From: Cyanidium caldarium
Lineage: Eukaryota; Rhodophyta; Bangiophyceae; Cyanidiales; Cyanidiaceae
Assembly: GCA_026184775.1 (NCBI GenBank)
Contig: JANCYW010000009.1
Location: 124,001-188,000 of the forward strand
Direction of reading: 5' to 3'
Length of the DNA stretch: 64,000 bases
Under the pieces are notes generated by a model. The model was given only the letters and a program-made list of their open reading frames with translations, had not been told where the DNA came from and did no database searches. The translations under genes and the position numbers were made by a program. This document shows, one piece after another, positions 1 through 8,115 of this stretch. Within the stretch, counting starts at the first letter, position 1. Every line of letters begins with the position of its first letter.

Positions 1-2679
1 ATCGGCGTGCACCAATCCGGTGGACAGCATCGCGCGTACCAGGCGGACGATGCATCGCGCCTCCCACTCGTTTCGCAGGCTGCGCTCGGACTGGGCGCAT
101 TCGCGACCGGCGGCCGGCAGTAGGCAGACCGGCGGCATGGTCGGCAGCAGCGGCGGGCGCTCCGCCTCCCCGATGCCGCTGCGCACGCGCCCGCCGTAAG
201 CCAGCTGGGAGGCGATGTGGGCAATGCACGGATGGCAGCGATACTGCTCCAGCAGATGCACGCTGGGCACCTGGGCACGCTGCGCCAGTCGCTCCAGCAA
301 CGAGCGCTCCAGCCCCGTACGCTCGCCGGCGCTGTTCTGCCGAGCGGGCGCCAACACCGGCGGCAACTGCTGCGTATCGCCGGCCAACAACACACAGGCG
401 TGCGCCTCGCCCAACAACAGCAGCGGGGCTACGGCGGCGGGCTCGGCGATTTGCGACGCCTCATCCACCGCAATCACCCCGAAACGCTGTCCGTTCAACA
501 CCTCGTTGCCCAGCGAGCAACACGTGACGCCGATGACGCGCCGCTGTCGCAACATCTCCAGGGTGAAGCGTTTGCGGTCGTGGCGCAGGGCGTCCAGGGC
601 GGTGCGCCAGCTGGCTCGATCGGCGGCGCTGCCTTCGCGTCCGCGGAGCAGCGACTCCAGCTCGCGCGCATCCAGCACCATATCAGAATTGTCGGAGGCG
701 GCCTGGCGTGCGGCTGCCTGATGCGCCACGCGTCGAATGCCGGTGGCGGTGTAGGGCACCAGTGCCGGATGCACCCGTCGCAAGTTGCCGACGCGGCCGA
801 TATCCCCAAATCCGAGTCGCAACAGCGCCAACAACACATTGTCCACCGCTGCATTGGTGCCAGCCGCCACCAATATTCGCAGCGCTGGCTGCACAAGCTG
901 CATGGCCACAATAGCCTGCGCCAGGGTGAACGTCTTGGCGGTGCCAAATGCGCCATGCAACAACAGCAAACGCGATGTCGGCGGTGACGGCGAATGTGGG
1001 GAAGCTCGAGCCCAACCGACACAGAATTGAATCGCCTGCCGCTGCTCAGCGTTCAGTGTCACGGTCGCTGAGGAGCTGAGCTCCTCCAGATGACTCTCCA
1101 TGCGTGCGGGCAACTCGCAGGCGTCCATATGGCCAGCGTTATCGGCACCGGCGATCACGTGCATTACCGCGGGCTCTGCGGCGTCGGGCCGGGGCAGGAG
1201 CGCAGTCAGACAGAGCAGTTCCAGCGGCAGCGACAGGCACCGGACCGCCACCAGGTCCTGGCATTCCGCACGCCAGAGGGAGCGATCCAGGCGGCCGATC
1301 GGCGCCACCTCCAACACGCCCGAATGCGGCGATACACCGTGATACAGTGCGCGCACCAAGCTCAGGGAAGGGACGGTGCGGAGTCTATCGTCACCTGCTA
1401 CCAGCGATTGGCAGTGAGCGCGGCGACCGACCAACCACAGATCGTCGCGGGCCAGCTCCGCCGCATGCCGGGCCACTTGATCGGCGTGCTCGAAGCGGAG
1501 AAAGTAGCGCGCGGACGGGTGTTGCCGCGTAAAACCGTGCACGCCACCACTCACCAACAGCAAGTGCCCCTCACTGCCGGCGTGCGTCATAACGCTCACC
1601 GCCGAGGAGGCATCGCCGCTGTGCTGCCAACGCAGCAGCAGACGCCATAGCGCCGGCGCCAATGCCTGCAGTTGCAAATTCACCTCTTCCTCCAAGGCCA
1701 GTAACAGGCCCCGTCGATACGCCTCGAGCGAGGGCGATGACACCGGCAGCAGGCACTGTCGCTGCGGTCGCGACCGCTGCAGCTGGCCGCCCCGTCGCAA
1801 CGTTTCCACTTCTGCCATCGATGCCGTCGGCACGCTCAACTGCAAGTCGGTCAGCGCTTGGATGGAGCGCAGGTGACGCGGCAACTGCTGCGCATCCGGA
1901 TGTCGAGCGAGCGGCGCGTCCACTCGTTTCTGAGGCAACGAGGTCGCCCGCTGGGGCGGCACATACGGCATGTGTGCTGGCCGCTTTATCACAGGATGTG
2001 ACGACCGGCGCTGAATGGGAGATGTCGGGGAGGTGGTGTCATCCCCGGCCAGCATCCGTAATAGCTCCTCATCGCGATGGAGTGCGGTGATCGGCTGCGG
2101 AGAGGTCGAGAAGGGTTCTTCCCGTGGAGTGTCCGGAGCGCCGTTGTTGGCGGCGCAAGACGCTTCTCTGGGTCTTGGCGCTGCAGCGGCGCGCAGCCGG
2201 CTCGAGGCCAACACCTTGCGCGCCAGAGACGGTGCTGATCTCCTCTGGTTGCATTCCGCGGGGCCATCATTTCGTAACTTGGGCACCACTCTCCGTCTCT
2301 TCTCCTTGTTCTCTTTTCCCTCCACCAACTCCTGTTCCCCCTTCTCATCGCCGCGCACCATCACTTCTCGATCGCGTCGCACGAGGCAGCGTGGCCCGAA
2401 CGCCCACGCCTCGTCTCCCGCCAGACCCGCTTCGTCCACTTGACTCTGGGCATGCACCACCGGAAGAGCTTTCAGAAACTGCATGAACGCCGCAGCACTC
2501 ACGCGCTCTCGCTGCAAGACCTCGTCACCCGTCTCAGACGCCTCGGTCACGTCGTGCAGTTTCCACACCGGCCGCCCCGGCCCGCTCCCGCCCCCGACCT
2601 GCACCAACACGCCGTCACGCCACCGCTTCGATTTGCGCACGAGATCATACGTGAAGAGCACCAGGAATGCTCTCTGCAT
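1..2679 (-). CDS. ZGRF1: ZGRF1-like SF1 DNA helicase (3' end outside window)
   Basis: This minus-strand frame has no stop from the ATG at 2679 to the left edge, giving 893 codons without the C-terminus. The N-terminus (about residues 1-60, beginning MQRAFLVLFTYDL) resembles the DUF2439 domain found in ZGRF1 and its fungal relatives. Residues 200-500 look mostly disordered. A UPF1/DNA2-type superfamily 1 helicase core follows: Walker A GAFGTAKT (K582), ILVAAGTNAAVDN, DEASQ at 739-743, GDTQQLPPVL and QYRCHPCI. The stretch after the NAAVDN motif, with a GRVG-type segment, matches ZGRF1 better than UPF1. ZGRF1 acts as a DNA helicase in recombination repair. The residue before the Walker A lysine is Ala instead of Gly. 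No zinc-finger GRF can be seen because the C-terminus is cut. Confidence 0.85.
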   Translation of the reverse strand, partial: MQRAFLVLFTYDLVRKSKRWRDGVLVQVGGGSGPGRPVWKLHDVTEASETGDEVLQRERVSAAAFMQFLKALPVVHAQSQVDEAGLAGDEAWAFGPRCLVRRDREVMVRGDEKGEQELVEGKENKEKRRRVVPKLRNDGPAECNQRRSAPSLARKVLASSRLRAAAAPRPREASCAANNGAPDTPREEPFSTSPQPITALHRDEELLRMLAGDDTTSPTSPIQRRSSHPVIKRPAHMPYVPPQRATSLPQKRVDAPLARHPDAQQLPRHLRSIQALTDLQLSVPTASMAEVETLRRGGQLQRSRPQRQCLLPVSSPSLEAYRRGLLLALEEEVNLQLQALAPALWRLLLRWQHSGDASSAVSVMTHAGSEGHLLLVSGGVHGFTRQHPSARYFLRFEHADQVARHAAELARDDLWLVGRRAHCQSLVAGDDRLRTVPSLSLVRALYHGVSPHSGVLEVAPIGRLDRSLWRAECQDLVAVRCLSLPLELLCLTALLPRPDAAEPAVMHVIAGADNAGHMDACELPARMESHLEELSSSATVTLNAEQRQAIQFCVGWARASPHSPSPPTSRLLLLHGAFGTAKTFTLAQAIVAMQLVQPALRILVAAGTNAAVDNVLLALLRLGFGDIGRVGNLRRVHPALVPYTATGIRRVAHQAAARQAASDNSDMVLDARELESLLRGREGSAADRASWRTALDALRHDRKRFTLEMLRQRRVIGVTCCSLGNEVLNGQRFGVIAVDEASQIAEPAAVAPLLLLGEAHACVLLAGDTQQLPPVLAPARQNSAGERTGLERSLLERLAQRAQVPSVHLLEQYRCHPCIAHIASQLAYGGRVRSGIGEAERPPLLPTMPPVCLLPAAGRECAQSERSLRNEWEARCIVRLVRAMLSTGLVHAD

Positions 2680-3003
2680 CCCGAGATGGAGCCGACGGCG
2701 ATGGGCGCTCTTCCTTTTCTATCACACTCGTCGGTCTCTGCACCTGCCGCCAACGCTGCACGCGCTTCTCCGAGACTTTTCGCTTTGCCGCCCAAAAGTT
2801 CGTGGCGGACGAGTTTCGATCCGCAGGGGAGAGACGCGGCGTCGACGGGTGCAGAGACAGAGGAGTGCGAGGGAAAAGGAAGAGTGCCCTCGAGAGTGCG
2901 AGCAGTGTCCAGTGAGAGTGTGTGTCCGCTTTTAGCATTCACTCGCGTTGCGCATTCGCAATACCAACAAACACCTTCATGTTCCAGGACACCCCCGTCC
3001 CCT
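2680..3003. repeat. Intergenic spacer holding a 186-bp imperfect palindrome
   Basis: This spacer separates the NIP7 stop from the ZGRF1-like start, both on the minus strand. It holds a long imperfect inverted repeat. The arm at 2703-2751 is complementary to the arm at 2840-2888, with about 40 of 49 positions paired when aligned by eye. The central 88 bases show further weak symmetry. No domain could be recognised in short frames crossing it. It could form a hairpin in either DNA or transcript. Confidence 0.7.
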
Positions 3004-3558
3004 TCACAGGGCCGCGGCGGGATGATGCGCTTCGTCTCGCAAATAACTCCCGATATCCGCCTGGTTCAGCACGACGATATCGTGCGGCAGCGCCACGGCG
3101 CAGTCCAGTGCGGAGCGCGCGGTCACCCCGAACCCCAGCGGAACGTCACGCTCATTCAGCACCATCACCGCCTGATTCTTGCCGGTGCCCTCGGTGATTC
3201 GTGACAAGCCGGTCTTGAGCACGTGATTCCCGTACAGAAAGCTCATCTCGCTGCTACCCTTCACCCACACCTTGCACTGTGCGTAGTTGGCCAGATAATC
3301 CAGAAAAGTCACCTGCACCCGGAACTTTTTCGAGTGCGTAAACTTGCCAACACACACGCCTGCACTCGCGAGTCGATCCCGGCTGACTGTCAGTGCCGCC
3401 AACATCAACCGCACCGGCATGTAGTACACGCGGTCGTTGTGCAATCGGAAGCAGTGCTCCTCGTCGGTTCTCTCGATCAGCAGTTTGATGTTCTTACCCA
3501 TGAAGTGTGCCAACTTTTCCAGCACCAGCCGCGTCTCATCCTCGGTCAATGGCCGCAT
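3004..3558 (-). CDS. NIP7: 60S ribosome biogenesis protein NIP7
   Basis: The 184-residue product starts MRPLTEDETRLVLEKLAHF and aligns over its whole length with NIP7, a nucleolar factor needed for 27S pre-rRNA processing and 60S assembly. Family blocks include NIKLLIERTDEEHCFRLHN, YGNHVLKTGL and a C-terminal PUA-like region with DVPLGFGVTA. The chosen ATG at 3558 gives the family's usual length of about 180 residues. The frame stays open for 75 more codons to an upstream ATG at 3783, but that stretch is Arg/Pro-rich, unlike the family, and overlaps the start of the divergent peroxiredoxin, so it is probably 5' leader. Confidence 0.93.
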   Translation of the reverse strand: MRPLTEDETRLVLEKLAHFMGKNIKLLIERTDEEHCFRLHNDRVYYMPVRLMLAALTVSRDRLASAGVCVGKFTHSKKFRVQVTFLDYLANYAQCKVWVKGSSEMSFLYGNHVLKTGLSRITEGTGKNQAVMVLNERDVPLGFGVTARSALDCAVALPHDIVVLNQADIGSYLRDEAHHPAAAL

Positions 3559-3773
3559 ATTATTGAAGTCCAGAACGGGCGCTGATGGCGTCGTACGCGA
3601 CGGCCACGGGAGCAGGCGTCGCCGAAAGCGGCCCGCCAATCGGTGCGGCGGCGTGGGATCGATCGCGGCGTCCAGATGCGACCGCTTGGCAACCTCGGTG
3701 AGTGGCTCTGGCGCACGCGCTCGACTTGTCGCCTCCAGACACACGTTGCACTCTGGCGGGTTGTCACTCTTGC
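3559..3773. promoter_or_regulatory. Divergent NIP7 / peroxiredoxin spacer
   Basis: This 215-bp spacer lies between the divergent starts of NIP7 and the peroxiredoxin and must hold both promoters. No TATA-like box stands out by eye. Confidence 0.5.
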
Positions 3774-4484
3774 ATGTGCGCATTCGTCACTTCGGTCGCA
3801 TCTCTGTCCTTGCGTTCCAGCGTCCGTGCAGTGTGTGTGTCTGTAGCAGTCAAGTCCGGCAGGGTCAGCGGTGCAGCGATCCGCCGCGGCCAGTTTGTGA
3901 CGCGAGCCGCTCCGGTGTCGCGGCCATCGACCCTGGCATCGAGTGCGCGTCGTTCATACAGCAACAGTGCCAGCAGCTTGCGCATGATGATCAAGGAGGG
4001 TGATCCCTTTCCGAAGGGCACCTTTATGCAGATGAAGGACGGCAAGCCGACCGAGATATCCACCGACGACGTGTTCAAGGGCAAGACGGTGGTGGTGTGC
4101 AGCGTGCCGGGGGCATTTACCGGCACGTGCAACGCGCGCCACCTGCCCGGGTTTGTGAATCTGGCGGATCAGTTCCGCTCGGCGGGTGCGGAAGTGGCGT
4201 GTCTGGCCACCAACGATCCGTTCGTGATGGAGGCGTGGATGAAGATGCGCAGCGCCGAGGGCAAGGTCATCCCGCTCAGCGACGGCAACGCCTCGTTGCT
4301 GCAGCAGATGGGCCTGACGGTGGACACTGGAAAGTTCGGCGGGGTGCGCTCGCGCCGCTTCTCCATGATCGTGAAGGACGGGGTGGTGAAGAAGCTGAAC
4401 GTGGAGGACGGCACGTCGTTCACCGACGCCAGCTCGGCGGAGACCGCGCTGCAGCAACTGAAGCAAGTGATGGCCACCGCGTAA
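3774..4484 (+). CDS. Type II peroxiredoxin, probably organellar
   Basis: This is a 236-residue thiol peroxidase of the PRX5/type II (redoxin) class. The mature part starts near MMIKEGDPFPKGTF and carries PGAFTGTCNARHLPG, which keeps the P-x3-T-x2-C pattern. The peroxidatic cysteine is C119. The usual residue between the two threonines of this motif is Pro; here it is Gly. The roughly 70 residues before the fold are rich in Ser, Arg and Ala with almost no acids, as in a mitochondrial or plastid presequence (IIE/IIF-type). The start is the in-frame ATG at 3774 that opens this leader. The role is reduction of peroxides, probably with thioredoxin or glutaredoxin. Which organelle is not decided. 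Confidence 0.9.
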   Translation: MCAFVTSVASLSLRSSVRAVCVSVAVKSGRVSGAAIRRGQFVTRAAPVSRPSTLASSARRSYSNSASSLRMMIKEGDPFPKGTFMQMKDGKPTEISTDDVFKGKTVVVCSVPGAFTGTCNARHLPGFVNLADQFRSAGAEVACLATNDPFVMEAWMKMRSAEGKVIPLSDGNASLLQQMGLTVDTGKFGGVRSRRFSMIVKDGVVKKLNVEDGTSFTDASSAETALQQLKQVMATA

Positions 4485-4705
4485 GATAGCGAGTGTGCTG
4501 TGAAAGAGTGGACCGTTGCGTGGGGAATGCCGATATGTAGGGACCCGATGGGACCGTTGTAATGGTGTAAACCGCGGGGAGCATTCCAGAGTGTGCTGGT
4601 TGCGCGGTCGCGAGCGGGCTGGCCCGTTACCCGATCGCCCCTCCGCCACGCCAACGCCAACCTTTTCAACGACTTTCTTCCCGCGGGACACACCATTCCC
4701 CGCCT

Positions 4706-5932
4706 CTACTCGGGTTGCAAGTGCGGTTGACGCTGGTGGCGCTGCACGATCTCGGCTTCCTCGCGCGCCTGCTCCAGCGAGTGCTCCCGCCGCGCATCCT
4801 GGTCATAGTAGAGCAGTGTCGGGCGCTTGCCCAGCGCACCGTCCCACAGCTCGCTCATGCCACGCTCGATCTCCCACGCCTCCTGCATTGCCTTGACCAA
4901 TTCACTGCGCGCGTCGAAAGTCGTCTTCACGGCGCTGCGGAACGCGATGCGGTACTCGCGATACTCGTTGCAATCGGGATCGGCGAGAGCCGCCTCCACG
5001 CTGGATCGAGTGGACGACGACGCCACCGACGGCGCGGACCGTTCCGACCGACTTGACGATCGCGCCCGACCCTTTTCCCGCCCATCGCGCTCCTCGCTCA
5101 CGTCACACGGACACAACCGCACGCGCAGATCGAAACCCAGTCGATCCAAACTGGTGATGGTGCAGTCCTCGGGCTCCACCTCCAAAAACGCCCGACAAAA
5201 CCGCAGCAGATCCTCCTTGTGATCCCGATTCATCGCCTCCACCACCGACTGCGCGTCCAGCGCCAGTGGATCCGGTCGCGCCTGCCGATACGCGTCGTAT
5301 CCCACCCAGGTGGCGGTCACGCCAAAGCCGCCCACGTAATACACGTCCATAATCTCCATGCGGTAGAAAGCGAACGCCGGGTAACTCAGCGCCTGTTCCG
5401 CATGCGGGAAGCGCTCGATGTACCGCCACGCATGTTCCTCCACTTCGGGCTCTTCGAGTCGGTGCAGATTGCCCAATAGGGTTACTCGCTGCCCGGCCTG
5501 TCCGCTGCTCTCGGTCGGTTGGGCGAATAGCGAGCACCGCGGGTTGTGCCGCAGGTTGATGGAGTGGGTGGCGTTCTCGGCCAACAGAAATATGGGCCGG
5601 CCCCATTCGTCCAGTATGAAGTCGACGTGTGAGCCGAACGGGTGTCCGCCGTGCCGAAACGAGGCGGTGCACAGCGTGCCGGTGCTGCACACGTGCAGTA
5701 CCGTGCGGGCCCGCTCGCCCGTGGTCAGCCGGTGTTGGGGTTCGTGGGCGTGCGTTTCGGAAGATTTTTTCACCGACATTTGTGGGAGGCGATATTGGCA
5801 TCGAGAGGGTTGATGTTTGGGTAGCGTGATGGGGCACGGTGACGCTTGTTCTCGCAGCGACCGACCGGCTCCTCGTCCGCAAAAAGTCGAGCGCGCCGCC
5901 CAACCGGTCACCCAAGCCAGCTTGCTCGCCAT
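4706..5932 (-). CDS. Glutamyl-tRNA reductase-binding-type (PGR7-like) plastid protein
   Basis: The 408-residue product has a Ser/Arg-rich N-terminal leader of about 60 residues, then a pyridoxamine-phosphate-oxidase-like FMN-binding split barrel (TASFRHGGHPFGSHVDFILD to about residue 230). A DUF2470-type region with MNRDHKEDLLRFCRAF follows. This barrel plus DUF2470 layout is that of plant GluTR-binding protein/PGR7, which protects glutamyl-tRNA reductase and modulates chlorophyll/heme synthesis in plastids. The C-terminal tail from about 290 is acidic and charged, with a Ser-rich insertion. The start is the ATG at 5932, since the frame upstream lacks another ATG. A heme-binding HugZ-like role cannot be excluded. 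Confidence 0.75.
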   Translation of the reverse strand: MASKLAWVTGWAARSTFCGRGAGRSLREQASPCPITLPKHQPSRCQYRLPQMSVKKSSETHAHEPQHRLTTGERARTVLHVCSTGTLCTASFRHGGHPFGSHVDFILDEWGRPIFLLAENATHSINLRHNPRCSLFAQPTESSGQAGQRVTLLGNLHRLEEPEVEEHAWRYIERFPHAEQALSYPAFAFYRMEIMDVYYVGGFGVTATWVGYDAYRQARPDPLALDAQSVVEAMNRDHKEDLLRFCRAFLEVEPEDCTITSLDRLGFDLRVRLCPCDVSEERDGREKGRARSSSRSERSAPSVASSSTRSSVEAALADPDCNEYREYRIAFRSAVKTTFDARSELVKAMQEAWEIERGMSELWDGALGKRPTLLYYDQDARREHSLEQAREEAEIVQRHQRQPHLQPE

Positions 5933-6293
5933 GGCTCCAAGTCGCGTCGAAGCGAATATTAGCAGTGATGCCCAAATTGGAGAGCAGAAGTTCGTGCGTA
6001 GCACTTCTCTAAATTGATGAACTGCTCCGCCGTGAATCTCAACCCGGTCGACGGTGTCGACGACGAGCGCAACCGGACACTCCCCTCGATGGGATCGTCA
6101 GAAATGTCACGCGCAACCGGTTCCGTGACAGAGAGGCTTTGCGTCCGCAATCCGCGGACCCCTTGCGACGGCATTGCCCGGTCGGATGAAGAGGTGGCAG
6201 CGAATCGAACTGCAATTATACGAGCGCTGCGCGCAGGATAGTATCAGCGACCTCAGGTGGTATCAAAGAGTGCTAACGGAGTTGTTTTGGGCG
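5933..6293. other. Divergent promoter spacer, no gene seen
   Basis: This 361-bp spacer separates the divergent starts of the split-barrel protein and the PDI-like gene. Short frames in it resemble no family. It was examined for a tRNA around a GTTCGATT motif on the minus strand near 6210, but the stem does not pair. Confidence 0.5.
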
Positions 6294-7634
6294 ATGAAAG
6301 GGACGGTCGGCGCCATTCCGCTTGCCGTTCGGCTCGATCCTGGCACCTCCTCCGCGCGGCTGCTCGGGCGGATCGGCACGCACCTGTGTCGCCTCGTGGT
6401 CTACTCTCGTGTGTTCCTTTTCCTCATCTCGCTTCGATTGGTCAGCGCCATGTACGAGGACGCCCCACACGTGGAACGTCTCACCGCGGCGAACTTCGGC
6501 GCCAGCGTGTTGAACAGCGGCGAGACGTGGTTGGTGGAGTTTTACGCGCCCTGGTGTGGCCACTGCCGTAATCTAGAGGCCGCCTGGCGCGCCGCCGCGG
6601 AAAAATTGGACGGCTTGGTGCGAGTGGGGGCGGTGAATTGTGACGAAGAGACCGCGTTGGCGCAGCGGTTTGGAATACGCGGATACCCGACCATCAAGCT
6701 GTTCTCCGGCCGGGCGAGATCGCCCGCCCGCGCCACTCCTTTGGATTACCACGGCGGGCGCACCGTGCGCGACCTGGTGTCGTTTGCGCGCTCCTCTGTA
6801 CAGGGCGTGTTTGCCAAAGTGGATGCCAGCGGTATCAGTGCCTTTTTCAGCGATGAGGCCCACAAGCCGCACGTGCTGCTGATCACCGACAAGGTCGGTG
6901 TGAGCGCCCGATATCGGGCGCTCAGCGAGCGCTACGCAACGCAGGTGAGCTTTGGGGTGTTGTCTAAACGGAGCGGCGACGATGCCGGCGTGCAGGCGTT
7001 GCTGCTGCGGTATGCGGCGCGCTCAGGGCTGCCGGTGCTCATCGCTTTCCCGAAAGGGTCTCGCGGCGATCCGTCCGACGTGCAAGTGCTGCACGACAAG
7101 GCGAAGATGGACGCACCAGGATTGCACGCTTTTGTGAGGCGATTGTTGCACGGGACGGCGGATGCAGCGAGAGCTCCGACACCGGCCGCCGCGGTGGACA
7201 CACCCATCGTGTCCCGATTGGCCAACATGAGCGAGTTCCACGGTCCGCAATGTCTGCAACACCCCACCGCCCGTTTCTGCTTGGTACTGGTGCTTGCTGA
7301 CGACGACGGTAACGTGTCCCAACACCTGGCCCACAAGTATCGCCACGACGGCGTGCAGGTGGTGGTATTGCCGCTTGATGTGATCGGTGCGACCACCGGA
7401 AAGCGCGTCGCTGCCGCGGCGGCCGGCCGCGTGCTCCTGGCGCGCCCCCGCAAGCAAAAAATCGCCCAGCAGGTGGTGTCACTCGCCAACGCCAATGCTG
7501 CTGCCTCTGAATGCCGCCAAGCCCTGCTGGAACAGGCCAGTGCGCTGGTGGACCGCGCCCTCGGCGGCGATATCCACTACGAACCCCTCTCGGCGTTTCT
7601 CAACGGGGATGCCTCCACGCGAGACGAGTTGTAA
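6294..7634 (+). CDS. ER protein disulfide isomerase-like protein, RDEL tail
   Basis: The 446-residue product has a hydrophobic stretch at about residues 33-51 (VVYSRVFLFLISLRLVSA) acting as signal peptide or anchor. One thioredoxin domain follows, with active site WCGHC (C88, C91) and the cis-Pro segment YPTIKLF. The rest shows no second CxxC, and the C-terminus is RDEL, a KDEL-type ER retention signal. It probably oxidises or isomerises disulfides in the ER lumen. It resembles single-active-site PDIs of the P5/ERp38 sort but has only one redox domain. The start is uncertain: ATG codons at 6186 and 6294 are both in frame. The later one gives the more compact signal sequence. Confidence 0.85.
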   Translation: MKGTVGAIPLAVRLDPGTSSARLLGRIGTHLCRLVVYSRVFLFLISLRLVSAMYEDAPHVERLTAANFGASVLNSGETWLVEFYAPWCGHCRNLEAAWRAAAEKLDGLVRVGAVNCDEETALAQRFGIRGYPTIKLFSGRARSPARATPLDYHGGRTVRDLVSFARSSVQGVFAKVDASGISAFFSDEAHKPHVLLITDKVGVSARYRALSERYATQVSFGVLSKRSGDDAGVQALLLRYAARSGLPVLIAFPKGSRGDPSDVQVLHDKAKMDAPGLHAFVRRLLHGTADAARAPTPAAAVDTPIVSRLANMSEFHGPQCLQHPTARFCLVLVLADDDGNVSQHLAHKYRHDGVQVVVLPLDVIGATTGKRVAAAAAGRVLLARPRKQKIAQQVVSLANANAAASECRQALLEQASALVDRALGGDIHYEPLSAFLNGDASTRDEL

Positions 7635-7725
7635 ACGTATCGCCGAGGGAATCGCGTGCATTGCACTCGGCGCCTACGACTATTCCCCATCACCCGTCAC
7701 CCACTGCGCTCCTTCCCCATTCCAC

Positions 7726-8064
7726 CTATTGAGGGAATCGCGGATCGCGCGGCAGCTCCACCTCCTCCGCCAGGCGCACGTACGCCTTCTTGTAGTCCGC
7801 CCGACGTCGCCGCACATTCAAAGCCAAGTACCGCATCTTTCCCATCACATTCAACGTGTTCACCTTCTCCACTTTCAACCCGTACAACCTCTCCAGGGTC
7901 TGCTTGATCTCCAGCTTGTTCATGAACGGCCGTGTCTTGACCACGATGTACCGCGTGCGGAACGTCTCCTCGTTCGAGCGGGTGAACTGGCATATCTGCT
8001 CCCGCAGCACCGGCACAAACCGCAGCGTCATGTGCACGTTGGGAAAGTAGAAGCGCGGCGGCAT
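7726..8064 (-). CDS. Mitochondrial large-subunit ribosomal protein uL23m
   Basis: The 112-residue product keeps the L23 core: VVKTRPFMNKLEIKQTLER, LYGLKVEKVNTLNVMGK and RRADYKKAYVRL. The pattern 'EIKQTLERLYGL.V.KVNTLN' is typical of plant-type mitochondrial L23. It carries no N-terminal extension, as in plant L23m. The protein binds 23S-type rRNA near the exit tunnel. The gene is convergent with the PDI-like gene (91 bp between stops) and is followed closely upstream by CUL4 on the same strand. Confidence 0.9.
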   Translation of the reverse strand: MPPRFYFPNVHMTLRFVPVLREQICQFTRSNEETFRTRYIVVKTRPFMNKLEIKQTLERLYGLKVEKVNTLNVMGKMRYLALNVRRRRADYKKAYVRLAEEVELPRDPRFPQ

Positions 8065-8115
8065 CCCGACGATGACCTGTCTTTATCTTCCTCGGTATAT
8101 CCAGAGGGCCGCAGC

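Noticed and set aside
4557-4571. TGTAA-type poly(A) signals as in green algae
   Set aside because: Two occur after the peroxiredoxin stop, but other plus-strand genes lack them at a steady distance. Several stop codons happen to be TAA after TG.
6170-6260. Possible tRNA on the minus strand around GTTCGATT near 6210
   Set aside because: The bases on both sides of the loop do not pair as a T-stem, and no acceptor or anticodon arm is visible.
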